Part shown: positions 1-9,885 of the stretch, in pieces | How the letters are laid out: every line of letters begins with the position of its first letter | Position numbering within the stretch: position 1 is the stretch's first letter | Origin: Symbiodinium natans | Lineage: Eukaryota > Sar > Dinophyceae > Suessiales > Symbiodiniaceae | Assembly (NCBI GenBank): GCA_905221605.1 | Contig: CAJNDS010002623.1 | Span: forward strand, 62,001 to 126,000 | Reading direction: 5' to 3' | Length of the DNA: 64,000 nucleotides | Made by a program: the position numbers and the translations under genes | The notes under the pieces: generated by a model | What the model was told of the DNA's origin: nothing | What the model saw: the letters and a program-made list of their open reading frames with translations, nothing else | Database searches by the model: none

Positions 1-139
1 GATGAGCAGGTTTGGGTTTGGGCCCAAAACGCTAAACACCCTAAACCCTTAACCCTTAATTAAACCCTAAAGCCTACAAGTCTCCCCAAGCCGATCCACC
101 ATAGCCCGAAGAACTCCGAAAAGGGTCTAGGGTCCACTA

Positions 140-305
140 CTACGAATTGCTTAAGAACCACCCCCGCCCCCCCCAAAAAAAAAAGTATAAGATTAAAAGC
201 ACATAATAATCATAAAAGTAAAAATACTAATTAATATTCTTCCTATAAGGGCAATATAGGGATTTGTGTTGTTTTTGTTTTTGGTAAGCTTTTCGCAAAT
301 AGTAG
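140..305. mobile_element. Family E short inverted-repeat element
   Basis: The left end is CTACGAATTGCTTAAGAACC and the right end is GCAAATAGTAG, its near inverted complement. A C-run followed by an A-run follows the left end, and the centre carries the family E signature (ATTCTTCC...TATAGGGAT). The flanks ACTA and CCTA match at 3 of 4 positions, as expected for a decayed 4-bp target duplication. There is no coding capacity, so it is a non-autonomous MITE-like element. Confidence 0.75.
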
Positions 306-2322
306 CCTAGGGTGTTAGGGCTTAGGAAGATTTCGGGTACAAATGCCTTCAATATTTGTGCCACTGTAAGGGTTGATAGAAGGAACCCGCACTATCTTGC
401 CCTAACTATTGCCAAAAAGCACCCCTCAACTGGAAGGGTTTCTTGAGGGCACCTATATCGTATTGCCATCTTCGATGTGGGCGATGTAGGTCCGAAACTT
501 CTTAACTTAGGGGCTTAACTACTAGAATGGGGTTCTGCGGGTTGTTATAGTATAACAATATGGGGATCACAAATGAATACTATTAGTACTTATTAACACC
601 CCTACACTACATCCCTGCTGGCCTGTTCCGTGGCAGGGTTGCTCCAGAGAAACCTGCGAGTGTACAAGGGGGTTTAGGGTTCAGGCGGTAAAGTTTAGGG
701 TTTAGGGTTTAGGGTTTAGGGTTTAGGGTTTAGGGTTTAGGGTTTAGGGTTTAGGGTTTAGGGTGTAGGGTTTAGGGTTTAGGGTACAGGGTTTAGGGTT
801 TAGGGTTTAGGGTGAAGTATTTAGGACTTTCGAAGTGTTTTGAACTACGGCATCAGGATTCGTTTCTCAAGTCATCTCACATCGATGGTGTAACTGGGGT
901 GTCCGCACTTTGGGTATGTCTCACCAAAGACCAGGTTTAGGGTTTAGGGTTTGGGGTTTAGGGTTTAGGGTTTAGGGTTTAGGGTCTACCCTAGACCCTA
1001 AACCCGTAACTCGGTCAGACCCCAAAGACCGACACTCCAAACCCTACCAAAAGGTTTCGGGTTTAGGGTTTAGGGTTGAAGGGTCTGAAACCTAAACCCC
1101 AAGAGGTTGAGGTGCTGCGGAGCTGGGGGCTTGGGGTAAGAATCCTCAAAGCATCCTGAGCGCTCAAGCCCATTTGAAGGATCGGGGCACTTAGTAAGTA
1201 GGGTTGTGAGTGCCTTAATTTGGGCTTTCTAAGTCCTTATGGATACAGTTACCTTACTTCTAACCACACTGACTCTACCCTAAACCCTAAACCCTAAACC
1301 CTAAACCCTAATCCCTAACCCTAAACCCAAATCCCCTGATCCTTTAAGGAAAGAAGGTGACTGCCATTGCGGGAGGGAGGGGGTTCCGATGATTGTCGTC
1401 GAAGATGTTGGTTTAGGGTTTAGGGTTTAGGGTTTAGGGTTTAAGGGTTTAAGGGTTAAGGGTTAAGGGTTAAGGGTTAAGGGTTTGGGGTTTGGGGTTT
1501 GGGGTGTCGGGGTGTCGGGGTGTCGGGTTTAGGTCCAAGTTTAGGTATTGGGTTTAGGGTTTAGGGTCTGCTTAGGAACTGTGACTGTAGCTCGCAAAAC
1601 GTGCCAACACATGACCTTCCCTCCAAACAAACAACCCCTGAATCCAGCCTGCCTTAGGCCTACACTCTGTGCGCCAAGGGGCTTCTGTAGCAGCTGGTTG
1701 CCCAGCAAAGCGCCCTGCCAAATTCATATGCAGCCCATGCCACTGCAGTGAAGTAGACGCTGCACCCTCTGACCCTGAAGCCTTGGTTGCCTACCCAGTC
1801 CCTGAGTCTTAGACGGGCTTAAGGGTTCAGGGTTTGCTGTTAATCCTCACAGGGAGGCCTCGTCACGAAACAATAGCCTGTAGTTAAAACCGTATGAGCC
1901 TCATATTCTACATGCCAGCCTTTGAGCACTGAACCCTGCCAAGAAACATGCACCCTCAACTCGCACTCGCAGATGCGTTGAGCAAAGACCTCTTCAGTGC
2001 CGCTTGCCGTCATAACCTGGCTGTCACAACGAGACACAGCAGCAGAGAGACCTGAAGTTGCCTGTAGATTCCAAACTTGCGAATTTAGAAGAACCAGGGA
2101 CGTTGAGCGTTTCGCAGGGCTCAGATACTTGCTGTGAACAGTTTTGCACAGCCCCAGCGTGCCAATCATGGGATCATGTAAGGAGCCATGAAGAATACGT
2201 GGGCTGCTGTGGTACTATCATGCTACGAGTAAGATTACGATGATTCATGTACCCCTAAACCCTACACCCTGAACCCTGAACCCTAAACCCGAATGTCAAG
2301 AATAAGGGTTCTCGAGCCGGGT
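306..2322. repeat. Gene-free repeat region
   Basis: It holds TTTAGGG arrays at about 674-820, 934-988 and 1412-1570 and a CCCTAAA array at about 1275-1325. The array at 944-1010 switches orientation at its right end. A family J inverted-repeat element remnant lies at about 1168-1258. The stretch 1571-2240 is free of telomere repeat and has open frames on both strands, but I recognise no domain and see no splice logic, so I call no gene. Confidence 0.7.
1168..1258. mobile_element. Family J inverted-repeat element (partial)
   Basis: It begins AGGATCGGGGCACTTAG and continues AAGTAGGGTTGTGAG, matching the fuller copy at 49117-49242 in one arm. The right arm has decayed. It is non-coding. Confidence 0.6.
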
Positions 2323-2955
2323 TCACAAGCCTCTGTTCAGGGTTGGAAAGATTGCCAGATAAACGTGCGCTGGGGCATCTTCTTCGCCCATGGTTTTTAG
2401 CGCAGTCCGAGCGCTGTGATTCTTCGTAGCCCTCTCGCAGGCGCTGATGGCTGCGGTGTAGGTGATGCTGTCCAGGGACAAACTGACCTCCGTTGCCTGG
2501 CCTCGGATGCAGGGGGTAGGCTTCTCTGAAATGGCACAAGACAACTTCAAGGGTTCGAGGTGCAGGGTTTCGGGTTTAGAGTTTAGGGTGTTCTTGGGCT
2601 GGACTGTCATCTTAAAGATGCAGAGGCATCAAGATCAAGGAGGCAAAGAGACCCAAGGATGAGCAACCACAGCGAGGGTCAAGCAGGTGCAGGAACGGCA
2701 GGTGGCATCTCTGGTCTCCATCTCCATCTCTGCAGGCCCTAAAGCCCTGTAAACCCTAAACCCTAAACTCTAAAGCCCCAAGACCTTGCTTCCTAAAGCA
2801 GAAGTCCTGAAGCCCCCAACTCTCAGCCTAAACCTAACACCGGAGCACTGAAGCTCCCCCTCCTCTCCCCAAAGATCGAGCGGCAAAGCAGAAGCAGAGC
2901 CTTCTGCCACTGCGCGCCAGAGGCCAGGGCGCTGATAACGGCGTTGTAGGAAATC
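2323..2955 (-). pseudogene. PPR protein fragment, at least two exons
   Basis: Two minus-strand segments encode PPR repeats. The upstream one (from 2955 to about 2880) follows an AG|G acceptor and reads ISYNAVISALASGAQWQ and on, the start of one repeat unit. The downstream one (about 2500 to 2323) encodes the end of a unit (LSLDSI) followed by a full 35-residue unit beginning TYTAAISACERATKNH. Between them lie telomere-type repeats and probable intron. PPR proteins bind organellar RNA through tandem 35-residue helical hairpins. Both ends run into telomere repeats, with no plausible start or stop in the same frame, so this is a gene fragment or decayed copy. The exact exon junction could not be fixed: the obvious choices give 36 rather than 35 residues. 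The family assignment is fairly secure; gene status is not. Confidence 0.7.
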
Positions 2956-2959
2956 CTTC

Positions 2960-4145
2960 AGGCGTCCCCCTAAACCCTCGACCCTCGACCAACCCTAAAC
3001 GAGCGGTAGTAGTCTCCTAACCATTTGCACTAGAATTAAAACCCTAAACCCTGAGCTCTGAACCCTAAACCCTAACCCTAATAAACCCTAAACCCTAAAC
3101 CCTAGACCCTAAACCCTAAACCCTTAACCCTTGAAGCCTAAAGCCTAAAGCCTAAAGCCTAAACCCTAAACGCTAAAGCCTAAACCCTAAACCCTAAACC
3201 CTACCCATGATAAGCTGGGTGCAGCCCCGAAGCAAGTCGGGCTGGATGTCGAGGCCCGCCGCTTCTTCCATCCTGAGATAACCCGTCGCACGCACCGTAG
3301 GGTTTAGGGTTTAGGGTTTAGGGTTTAGGGTTTAGGGTTTAGGGTTCAGGATTCCAGGGTCATGGTTCCAGGGTTGGGGGTGTAGGTTTCGCGAGGGTCG
3401 AACAATGGTTTCGGGCATTTTGGGTGCGAGGTTGGAGCAGTTTTTTGCTCGGGACCTGGTGAGCTTCCCCCGGCATTTTCGTGAGGGGCCAAGGAAGTCT
3501 ATGCGCCTTCAGAGAGGCTTGAAGCTACTGGGCCCGATACCCTAAATCCTACCCCCTAAACCCTAAACCCTAAACCCTGAACCCTAAACCCTAAACCCTA
3601 CACCCTAAACCCCAAACCCCAAACCCTAAGCCAAACAACGCTGAAACCGTAGGAGAAGATCCTAAGGCGAGTCCGAGAAAAAACATTGCTAATAACGAAG
3701 CCCTAAGCCTAAAGCCTAAAGCCTAAAGCCTAAAGCCTAAAGCCTAAAGCCTAAAGCCTAAAGCCTAAAGCCTAAAGCCTAAAGCCTAAAGCCTAAAGCC
3801 TAAAGCCTAAAGCCTAAAGCCTAAAGCCTAAAGCCTAAAGCCTAGACCCCCGAATGTGCTACTTCAATCCCTAGACCCCGGCAGTGCCCCAAAAATGTTG
3901 AAGTCCGATCCCAGAATTTTCAGGATTAGGGGCCACGCCTTTACAAGGGTTTTGGGTTTAGGGTTGAGGGTTGAGGGTTTAGGGTTTAGCTAAAGGGCCG
4001 AAGGCCCTAAGGCCCCACTCTCATCGTCTCCCAGGCATGCAGCGGCTGTAAGGGAGGGGGGATGTAAGGGCCTACTCTGAGTCCTAGCCCTAAACCCTAA
4101 AATCACCCTCCCTTGCAACCCATCTGGATCCTTCTGACCGACCAA
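2960..4145. repeat. Gene-free repeat region with a CCTAAAG array
   Basis: CCCTAAA blocks lie at about 3038-3207 and 3540-3625, and TTTAGGG at 3298-3345. A homogeneous CCTAAAG array runs about 3701-3844. Intervening unique pieces of 80-150 bp show no coding signature that I can support. Confidence 0.75.
3701..3844. repeat. Variant telomere array, CCTAAAG x about 20
   Basis: About twenty nearly perfect copies of the 7-mer CCTAAAG (AAGCCTA in phase). This is one base different from CCCTAAA and uniform across the array, which points to local amplification of a single mutated unit. Confidence 0.95.
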
Positions 4146-4332
4146 CTACTAATTGCTTAAGAACCCTGAAAAAAACACAAATATTCTTCCTGATTGGGGG
4201 TAATGTAGGGATTATTATGTTTAGGGTTTAGGGTTTAGGGTTTAGGGTTTAGGGTTTAGGGTTTAGGGTTTGGGGCTTAGGGTTTAGGGCTTAGGTTTAG
4301 GGAATTCTTTTGGGGTTCCTAAGCAAATAGTG
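4146..4332. mobile_element. Family E element carrying an internal telomere array
   Basis: The left end CTACTAATTGCTTAAG and right end CTAAGCAAATAGTG are family E termini. The flanks read ACCAA on both sides, consistent with a target duplication. The centre, after the family signature ATGTAGGGATTATTATG, is replaced by about 80 bp of TTTAGGG repeats before the right arm resumes at TTCTTTTGGGG. The telomere array therefore lies inside the element. Confidence 0.8.
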
Positions 4333-4751
4333 ACCAAGCAGCAAGACCAACGCCAGGCGCCACTCGGCTGCTTTCTCACAGGAGCTCAGCCTGGGTTTCC
4401 GACGTGGTTAGGGTTTAGGGTTTAGGGTTTAGGGTTTAGAGTTTAGAGTTTAGGGTTTAGGGTTTAGGGTTCAGGTTCAGGGTTCAGGGGTTAAGGTTTA
4501 GGGTTTACTCTGCGCTCTAACCTGAGAAGTCTCTTCGGGCCTGGCTTGTGTAGCTTGGCTCGAGTGCGTCGATTTTCACGTCTGGGGCACGTGCTGCAGA
4601 ACTCGGTTGAACACCAGCAAACTGTAATTTAGGGATCCAGGCACCTGTTCTGACGGCGAAGCAGCCCCTCAACCCTAAACCCTTACTAGAGGGTACCTAG
4701 GCCCTTTTAGGTAACACTTTGGCGAACCCCACACTAAGCCTAAATATGATG

Positions 4752-6865
4752 AAACGACGGCCGCGAGACGTGGCGTTGAGGGTGATTTCGTTTGGCGCTA
4801 TTCTTCCGTGGATCATCTCAGCCCACAGCAGAATAGCATCTTCCCACCTGCCAGGGCCTGAAAATCACAGATACCAGGCCACCTGCTTAATTAGGCCTCA
4901 GGCCTCCTCATTGATACTTCTGTCTTCCATATACATATATATATATATATAGGGTGCCTAATTCCTTCATCCCCCCCCCCCCCCCCCCCAAAAAAAAAAA
5001 AAAGAAGGTCCAACCTTGCACCGGATTCACATGCAGTGATGGCCGCGCCATATGTCACGGCCGTGGGCCAGATCTGAGCGGAAGAGTGTTGGCGCAACAG
5101 CCAGAGGGACCACTTCCAATTAGCTGCTTGGCCAGAGGCACTGATGGCCGAATTGAAGGAGATGATGTCTGCTCTCCTAGACCCAGGAGTAACCGAGGAG
5201 AACAAGGGTACCCTTTTTGGTTTTAAGGCGGTTTATAAGGGAACCCAAACCCTAAAAAAGGGGAATTAGGGGGGTACTCTGGGCCCTAAACCCTAAACCC
5301 TAAACCCTAAACCTAGACCCTAGACCCTAAACCCTAAATAAAGGGGGCTTCTTTGGGTCCGAGTCTCAGATTCCCGGAGCCCGTCTTGCAAGTCAGCTCA
5401 AGGGATCTCTCCCATTGGCCGGCCCGCTCCTTGGTGGCCCAGTAACCATCTTCTAAGATAAGGGCTTAGGGTTTAGGGTTTAGGGTTTAGGGTCTAGGGT
5501 CTCGGGTTTAGGGTTTAGGGTTTAGGGTAGCCCAGTGACCATATGACACACAAGGGCACCCTTTTTGGGGTTGGTTACTTTATAGGGGAACCCAGAACCA
5601 ACAAAAAAAGGGCAACGGTTAACAGTGGGCTACTAAGGTTCACAAGCGCTGTTGGAGGCGTTGAAGGTGATCAGGTTAGGCTCAAGCTGATCTACCGACA
5701 TGCCTTGGGACCAAAAGATCCCTCAAAGGGGTTTGATGCTTCATCTAGCCTTGCAAGAAACTATAATAGTAGTAGCATAGGGTCTATGACTCCCCCCCCC
5801 CCCCCAAATTTTAGGGTTCATCCACCTTACATGGGATTATTTAGTAGTATGGGGTAGCACGACCATATATTTTAGGGTCCATATGTGGTCCCCAAGGTGC
5901 CTGAGGCCAGCTGCACTGCCTGCCTCCATGCATAGCCTCTGCCGGCGGAGCTGACGATGGAGCTGAGGGTTATAACATCCTTGGCTGCCCTTAGCAGGGT
6001 AGCTAAAATTTCAATTTTTAGCTGCCTTCTTAAGAAACCCAATAAACCCAAAAAGGCTAAAGATGTAGAGTTACAGTAATTAAAGCACCGCAAAGCATCC
6101 GTGCTGATGGGGCCACGACGTGCTTGAGCCAGGAGGCACAGAGCCTGTAGCCACACCGCGCCCTTCTCGCATGCGTCGCACATCGAATTCCAGGTGACCG
6201 TGTCGGGGTGTGCGTGGGTCTGTTTCAAGCCACTGAGCAGCTGCAAGGCACGCTGCCAGTCTGATGATTTCGCACAAGACGTGGAGGTTGCGTTGTAGGT
6301 GATAAGGTTGGCTTCGAGCATGTGCCCTCGGCAATCGCTGAGCTGCTGAACTGCCACATTCCAGGACCGATCACACGCACGGATGCTGGCACCCAGTGTT
6401 ATCACGTCCTTGCGGAGGGTCTTCAGCTGCATCCGGGACGCGAGTGAGGTTGCACGTGGCCAGATGGAGTCACACAGGCTGATCCTTAGTAGCCCAGCAA
6501 CCATATTATCATGGAGGTACCTCTTTTGCTTCATAAGGGAACCCAGAACCCCTCCAAAAAAGGATAAAGGGCACCACCGGGCTAGCAAGGATCTCAGAGT
6601 TGTAGGTAATGCCATCGGCTTCCAGCAGCATGAACTCCATCTCGCAGAGCAGCACCACACCATGCTTCCAGTCTCTTGACCTAGACCCCGGAGGAACCTA
6701 GGAATAAAAAAGGGCACCCTTTTTGGTTCTAAGGGGATTATAGGGGATTCTAAGGGAACCCCAACCCAAAAAAAAATGGAAAAAAGGCCCTACTCCAGGT
6801 CTCAGTGACTTTCTGCAGCTTGCGATCGCTCTGTTGTAGTCCAGCAGGGATCCATTGTCGCACAT
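4752..6865 (-). CDS. PPR protein gene split by introner-like elements (partial, 7 or more exons)
   Basis: It encodes tandem pentatricopeptide repeats, which in characterised families bind organellar transcripts for editing, processing or stability. Exons on the minus strand: about 6865-6810, 6680-6594, 6484-5901, 5703-5642, 5429-5368, 5176-5015 and 4847-about 4752. Joined, they give consecutive units beginning DYNRAIASCRK, TYNSEISLC, TLGASIRAC, TYNATSTSC, TWNSMCDAC, then after an irregular stretch TLSSIVSSAG, TFNASNSACE, SFNSAISASG, TYGAAITACE and TLNATSR. Units that cross an intron are exactly 35 residues long, except the TYNSEISLC unit, which is 33 because of a gap away from the junction. 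This supports the junctions independently. Donors are GT, GA, GC, GA, GA and GT, and each acceptor is AG|G. The open stretch 6088-5990 (99 nt) breaks the period and may be another intron. I see no convincing start codon or 3' end, so the gene may be truncated or may continue outside recognisable sequence. Expression is unknown. Confidence 0.8.
4848..5014 (-). mobile_element. PPR intron 6 (GT-AG) with G-run, A-run and TA repeat
   Basis: On the minus strand the intron starts GTTGGACC and ends TGGCAG before GTGGGAAG. This choice, rather than the upstream TTTTCAG, gives a 35-residue unit (TYGAAITACE SGARWEDAIL LWAEMIHGRI APNEI). The interior has an A-run next to a roughly 20-nt C-run (plus-strand 4970-5003) and a (TA)n run at about 4929-4952. 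I see no clear terminal inverted repeat, so an element origin is unproven. Confidence 0.65.
5177..5363 (-). mobile_element. Family B introner-like element, PPR intron 5, with telomere array
   Basis: The right (acceptor) end is GGTTACTCCTGGGTCTAG and the other end is CTCGGACCC. It is flanked by GAGA on both sides (5367-5364 and 5176-5173). Splicing GA-AG from 5367 to 5177 (191 nt) joins ...GNLR to ADIISFNS and completes a 35-residue unit. Plus-strand 5284-5338 is CCCTAAA-type repeat inside the element, with fragments of the terminal motif on both sides (TACTCTGGG and TTTGGGTCCGAG). It is therefore a telomere array inside an intron. Confidence 0.8.
5430..5637 (-). mobile_element. Family A introner-like element, PPR intron 4, with telomere array
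   Basis: On the minus strand it begins CTTAGTAGCCCACTG and ends GGGCCACCAAG. The flanking 4-mers GAAC (5641-5638) and GAGC (5429-5426) differ at one base. A GA-AG intron from 5641 to 5430 joins SNSAC to ERAGQWERS and gives a 35-residue PPR unit. A TTTAGGG array occupies about 5466-5527, and the terminal motif (GTAGCCCAGTGACCAT, GTGGCCCAGTAACCAT) appears on both sides of it. Confidence 0.82.
5704..5897 (-). mobile_element. TIR element forming PPR intron 3 (GC-AG)
   Basis: On the minus strand the ends are CCTTGGGGACCA and TGGTCCCAAG, an imperfect inverted repeat, flanked by GCA on both sides (5900-5898 and 5703-5701). Splicing from 5900 (GC) to 5704 (AG) joins QLASG to MSVDQLEPNLI and gives a unit of exactly 35 residues. 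The centre has a G-run of about 14. This is a different family from A and B. Confidence 0.75.
6485..6589 (-). mobile_element. Family A introner-like element, PPR intron 2 (GA-AG)
   Basis: A 105-bp element with ends CTTGCTAGCCCGGTGG and ATGGTTGCTGGGCTACTAAG, flanked by perfect GATC duplications (6593-6590 and 6484-6481). Removing the element plus one GATC joins TYNSE to ISLCDSIW, the exact PPR alignment. The interior holds the family A signature (GTTCCCTTATGAAGC... with CCTTTATCC). It is read through as open frame in the unspliced sequence, so frame alone would not reveal it. Confidence 0.85.
6681..6805 (-). mobile_element. Family B introner-like element, PPR intron 1 (GT-AG)
   Basis: A 125-bp element with ends CTGAGACCTGGAGTAGGG and CCTCCGGGGTCTAG, flanked by perfect GTCA duplications (6809-6806 and 6680-6677). 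The duplicated GTCA provides the GT donor and the element's last two bases provide the AG. Excision joins ASCRK to SRDWKHGV in a 35-residue unit. Confidence 0.85.
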
Positions 6866-6869
6866 CAAG

Positions 6870-8084
6870 CAGCAGGCAAGGCAACTCAGGAAAATACTCG
6901 TGCGAAAAGAAGGCTGCTTGCGGGCCGAAACTCGGGAAGCGCAACAGCGTCATGCTTCAGTCTTGAGGCCAGGAACCCTGAAAACTGAAACGCCTGAAGC
7001 CTTGAATCAAGAGCTGCAAGCAACGGGCACAGCCACGGGCGAACCACAACACAGGTCATGCTGAACGACGTAAGAGAACTAGTTTGGTCCTTCAAACTAG
7101 CTGAAAACATCTTCCTAAACATGAGCCACTCCCTAAACCCTAAACCCTAAACCCTACACCCTAAACTCTACACCCTGAACCCTAAACCCAATCTAGGGGA
7201 GAAATGGAAAGACATCCCAAGGCCCCACCCAGATTGCTAATGCAGGTGCCCGGAACCGCGCCCACGGCCTTCGTCAAGGGCTTTGGGTTTAGGGTTTACC
7301 TACATACACTCACCAAGAAAAGACTTCACATAGGAAGAGGCTCATGCTTCGAAGGGTTCGGGGGTCGGCAGCCGACCCCAAGTACACCTTAACAACTGGG
7401 GTTTAGGGTTTAGGGGTTTTGGGGTTTAGGGGTTTAGGGGTTTAGGGGCTTAGGGGCTTAGGGGCTTAGGGGTTTAGGGGTTTAGGGTTTAGGGATGGTT
7501 TAGGGTTTAGGGCTAAACAATGAACCCCAAATCCTAAACCCTTCAGTAGGAACCCCTTATATACCCCTTGTACATCTTTGGGTTAGAAGGATCCTAACTT
7601 CGGTTGTAAGCCCCTTAACTATAGTATAGGAAGGGGGCCCCTCCTTGTAGGGGCTTCAGCAAGCGCGGCGCGGAAACCAGAGAGCTGGAAGAGAGGAGCT
7701 TCTCGTACAGGCTAGCATGGCGCTGATCCTGGCCGCACTTTCCCAAAGCCACCCTAAAACCTAACCTAAACCCAAAACCCTAAACCCTAAACTTAAGAAC
7801 CCGAAGCCGGCCTTTTTGTCGGTTACCTAAGAATCATATAAGGCGTATCATGATCAATCACCTGCTAACATTTTAGGCTTGGGATTCTTAAGGTAAACCT
7901 ATATAAACCCGTAGAGGCCCCACAGTCCACCGCCCAAAATGGCAACTGTTTTGGGCACTTGGAGTACAAGTGTAACGTCCCGAGCAGAATCTGGAACGAA
8001 CTGCTCAAGTCAACAGATGCAAGAAGCCATCCGCCAGAGCCCCCGATATAGAGCCTCATATACGCCAGGCCCGAAAATGCACGG
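6870..8084. repeat. Gene-free region with telomere-type arrays
   Basis: The stretch 6870-7125 may hold 5' sequence of the PPR gene, but no PPR motif is visible. Repeats lie at 7128-7190, 7395-7520 (TTTAGGGG units) and 7745-7795. From 7800 to 8084 there is unique sequence with an open minus frame but no recognised domain. Confidence 0.6.
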
Positions 8085-8211
8085 TACAAGGAGGGGCCCC
8101 CTAATTAGTTATAAGTGGAGTTATAAGAGCCCTAAATTGCGTTATAAGGATCCTAAATTAGGTTATGAGTTCCTTAACTACAGTTGGTATAGTACGGGAC
8201 CCCTCCTTGTA
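8085..8211. mobile_element. Family F foldback element
   Basis: The ends TACAAGGAGGGGCCCCCT and CCCTCCTTGTA are inverted repeats. The interior is a chain of spaced half-sites (GTTATAAGT, CCTAAATT, GGTTATAAGGA) that pairs with itself along most of its length. It is a full-length, non-coding copy. Confidence 0.85.
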
Positions 8212-8849
8212 TGCTTCTTCGGGTCTACAAGCACCGCGGGCGTGACATCCATAGCTTCGCAGCACGGCTTGCGGCTTGTTGCTTGCTTACTTCGTGTCCC
8301 CTAGAAACCCCAATACAACCCCCATAGCCCAACTTTAAAAACCTACTTACTAAGTCGAAACAGCTTCCAAGTAGAGTTGTAGCCTGAAATCCCAAAGAGA
8401 CCCCTTAGCGCTAAACCCTAAACCCTAAACCCTAAACCCTAAACCCTAAACCCCTAAATCCCGATATCCCAAAGAGAAGCCCCGCCTTCGTCGGTCGGAG
8501 CCGGCCGGCCACGTTGGCGCACAGCCGCTGCAGGCCGGGAAAATAACGCGCCAAACCTTCGCGCTGATTTAGGGTTTAGGGTTTATAGGGTTTTAGGGTT
8601 TAGGGTTTGTAGGGTTGTAGGGTTTAGGGTTTGTAGGGCTTTAGGGTTCTAGGGTTTAGTCGGGTTTAGGGTTACAGATTTAGGTTGTAGAGTTTGGGGT
8701 TTAGAGGCGTGAAACAGTTGCTGGAACAGGGCCCTGTGGAGTTGCCAGAGTGGAGATGTCTCAGGTTTAGGGTTTAGGGTTACTCCCTAAAATGTCCAAC
8801 AATAGTTGAAGAAATCAGGGCTCTGCAAGCCAGCAAACCCTACACATCC

Positions 8850-8976
8850 CTACAAGCAGGGGCCCCCTTACTATACGAACTCTCGTTCAGGGACTTACAA
8901 CCTGAGTTAGGATCCTTACAACCCAATTTATCCTTGTAGCTCTACTTATAACTAGGACGGGGGCCCATCTTGTAAG
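8850..8976. mobile_element. Family F foldback element, opposite orientation, diverged
   Basis: The ends are CTACAAGCAGGGGCCCCC and GGGGGCCCATCTTGTAAG. The interior ACTCTCGTTCAGGGACTTA and CAACCCAATTTATCC match family F with substitutions. Confidence 0.8.
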
Positions 8977-9667
8977 CCCCAAACCATAAGAGGAAGTTCT
9001 CTGTTTGGCCTGGTCGATCGTCGGAGCGACGGTGAGCCTGCCGCTCTGCTGCGTGAAAGCATGGGAAGCCTAAACCCTAAACCCTAAACCCTAAACCCTA
9101 AACCCTACACCCTGTGTTGAAAAGTTCAATGCCCGACTGTAGACTCAACACCTCAAGCACACAACATAAAACCAACCATGAACACGCCGAACCAGCAGCC
9201 CCCCCCCCCCCCCAATGCTTCTCCTGCAGGACTGACTATCTCAGTGGCTTCAGGGATTAGACTTGTGGGATTTGTGGGTGGTTTCATATAGGGTTTAGGA
9301 TTCAGGGTTTAGGATTTAGGGGGATCCGAATGGGAACCCCAATAGGAAACCCCAAGAATAGAGTAGGAAGAGAATAGGAATATATACCTACCAGGGTCCT
9401 TATATTCCCTTTATCATCCTACCATCTTCCTGGGGTTCCCTGCTTGAGGTTACCCTAAACCCTAAACCCTAAACCCTAAACCCCAAACCCTAAACCCTAA
9501 ACGCTAAACCCTAAACTTCCCCTTAAAGTCCTTTTATTTCAGGCTTCATTTCTTGAATCGGTCTACTGCTTCCTGTTTTGGTGAGAACCGGGATGGACAA
9601 CCCGCTAAAACCCTATGCCCGTAAACCTTAAACCCCTAAACCCCATAAGAGCCTATGGCCCTAGTTG

Positions 9668-9768
9668 TCCCGCAATCAGGGAGAATTCAAGGTCAACCTT
9701 TGGGAGTAGAAGGGGATTATAATATTTCAAAAGGTTAAAGGCGACCTACTCCATAACTAGGTAGCAGG
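9668..9768. mobile_element. Family C element (decayed)
   Basis: It reads TATGGCCCTAGTTGTCC, then AAGGTCAACCTTTGGGAG, AAAAGGTTAAAGG and CGACCTACTCCATAACTAGG, in the order of family C. The termini are mutated. Confidence 0.65.
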
Positions 9769-9771
9769 TAG

Positions 9772-9885
9772 CCCTAAGGGGTCCATGTACCTGAACAGGG
9801 ATTACTCGGGCCTTTAAGTACCTCCTATACGGGAACTTTGTGGAGCCAGTATACAATCATGAGGTACCCTTGACACTTAAGGTAA
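9772..9885. mobile_element. Family I inverted-repeat element
   Basis: It starts CCTAAGGGGTCCATGTACC and ends ATGAGGTACCCTTGACACTTA, with the centre TACCTCCTATACGGGAACTTT. The same layout occurs at 17747-17851, 20376-20476, 23556-23692 and 39648-39905. Confidence 0.7.

Noticed and set aside
1840-2243. Open frames of 60-110 codons on both strands
   Set aside because: No recognised motif, no repeat periodicity and no splice logic; both strands are open equally.
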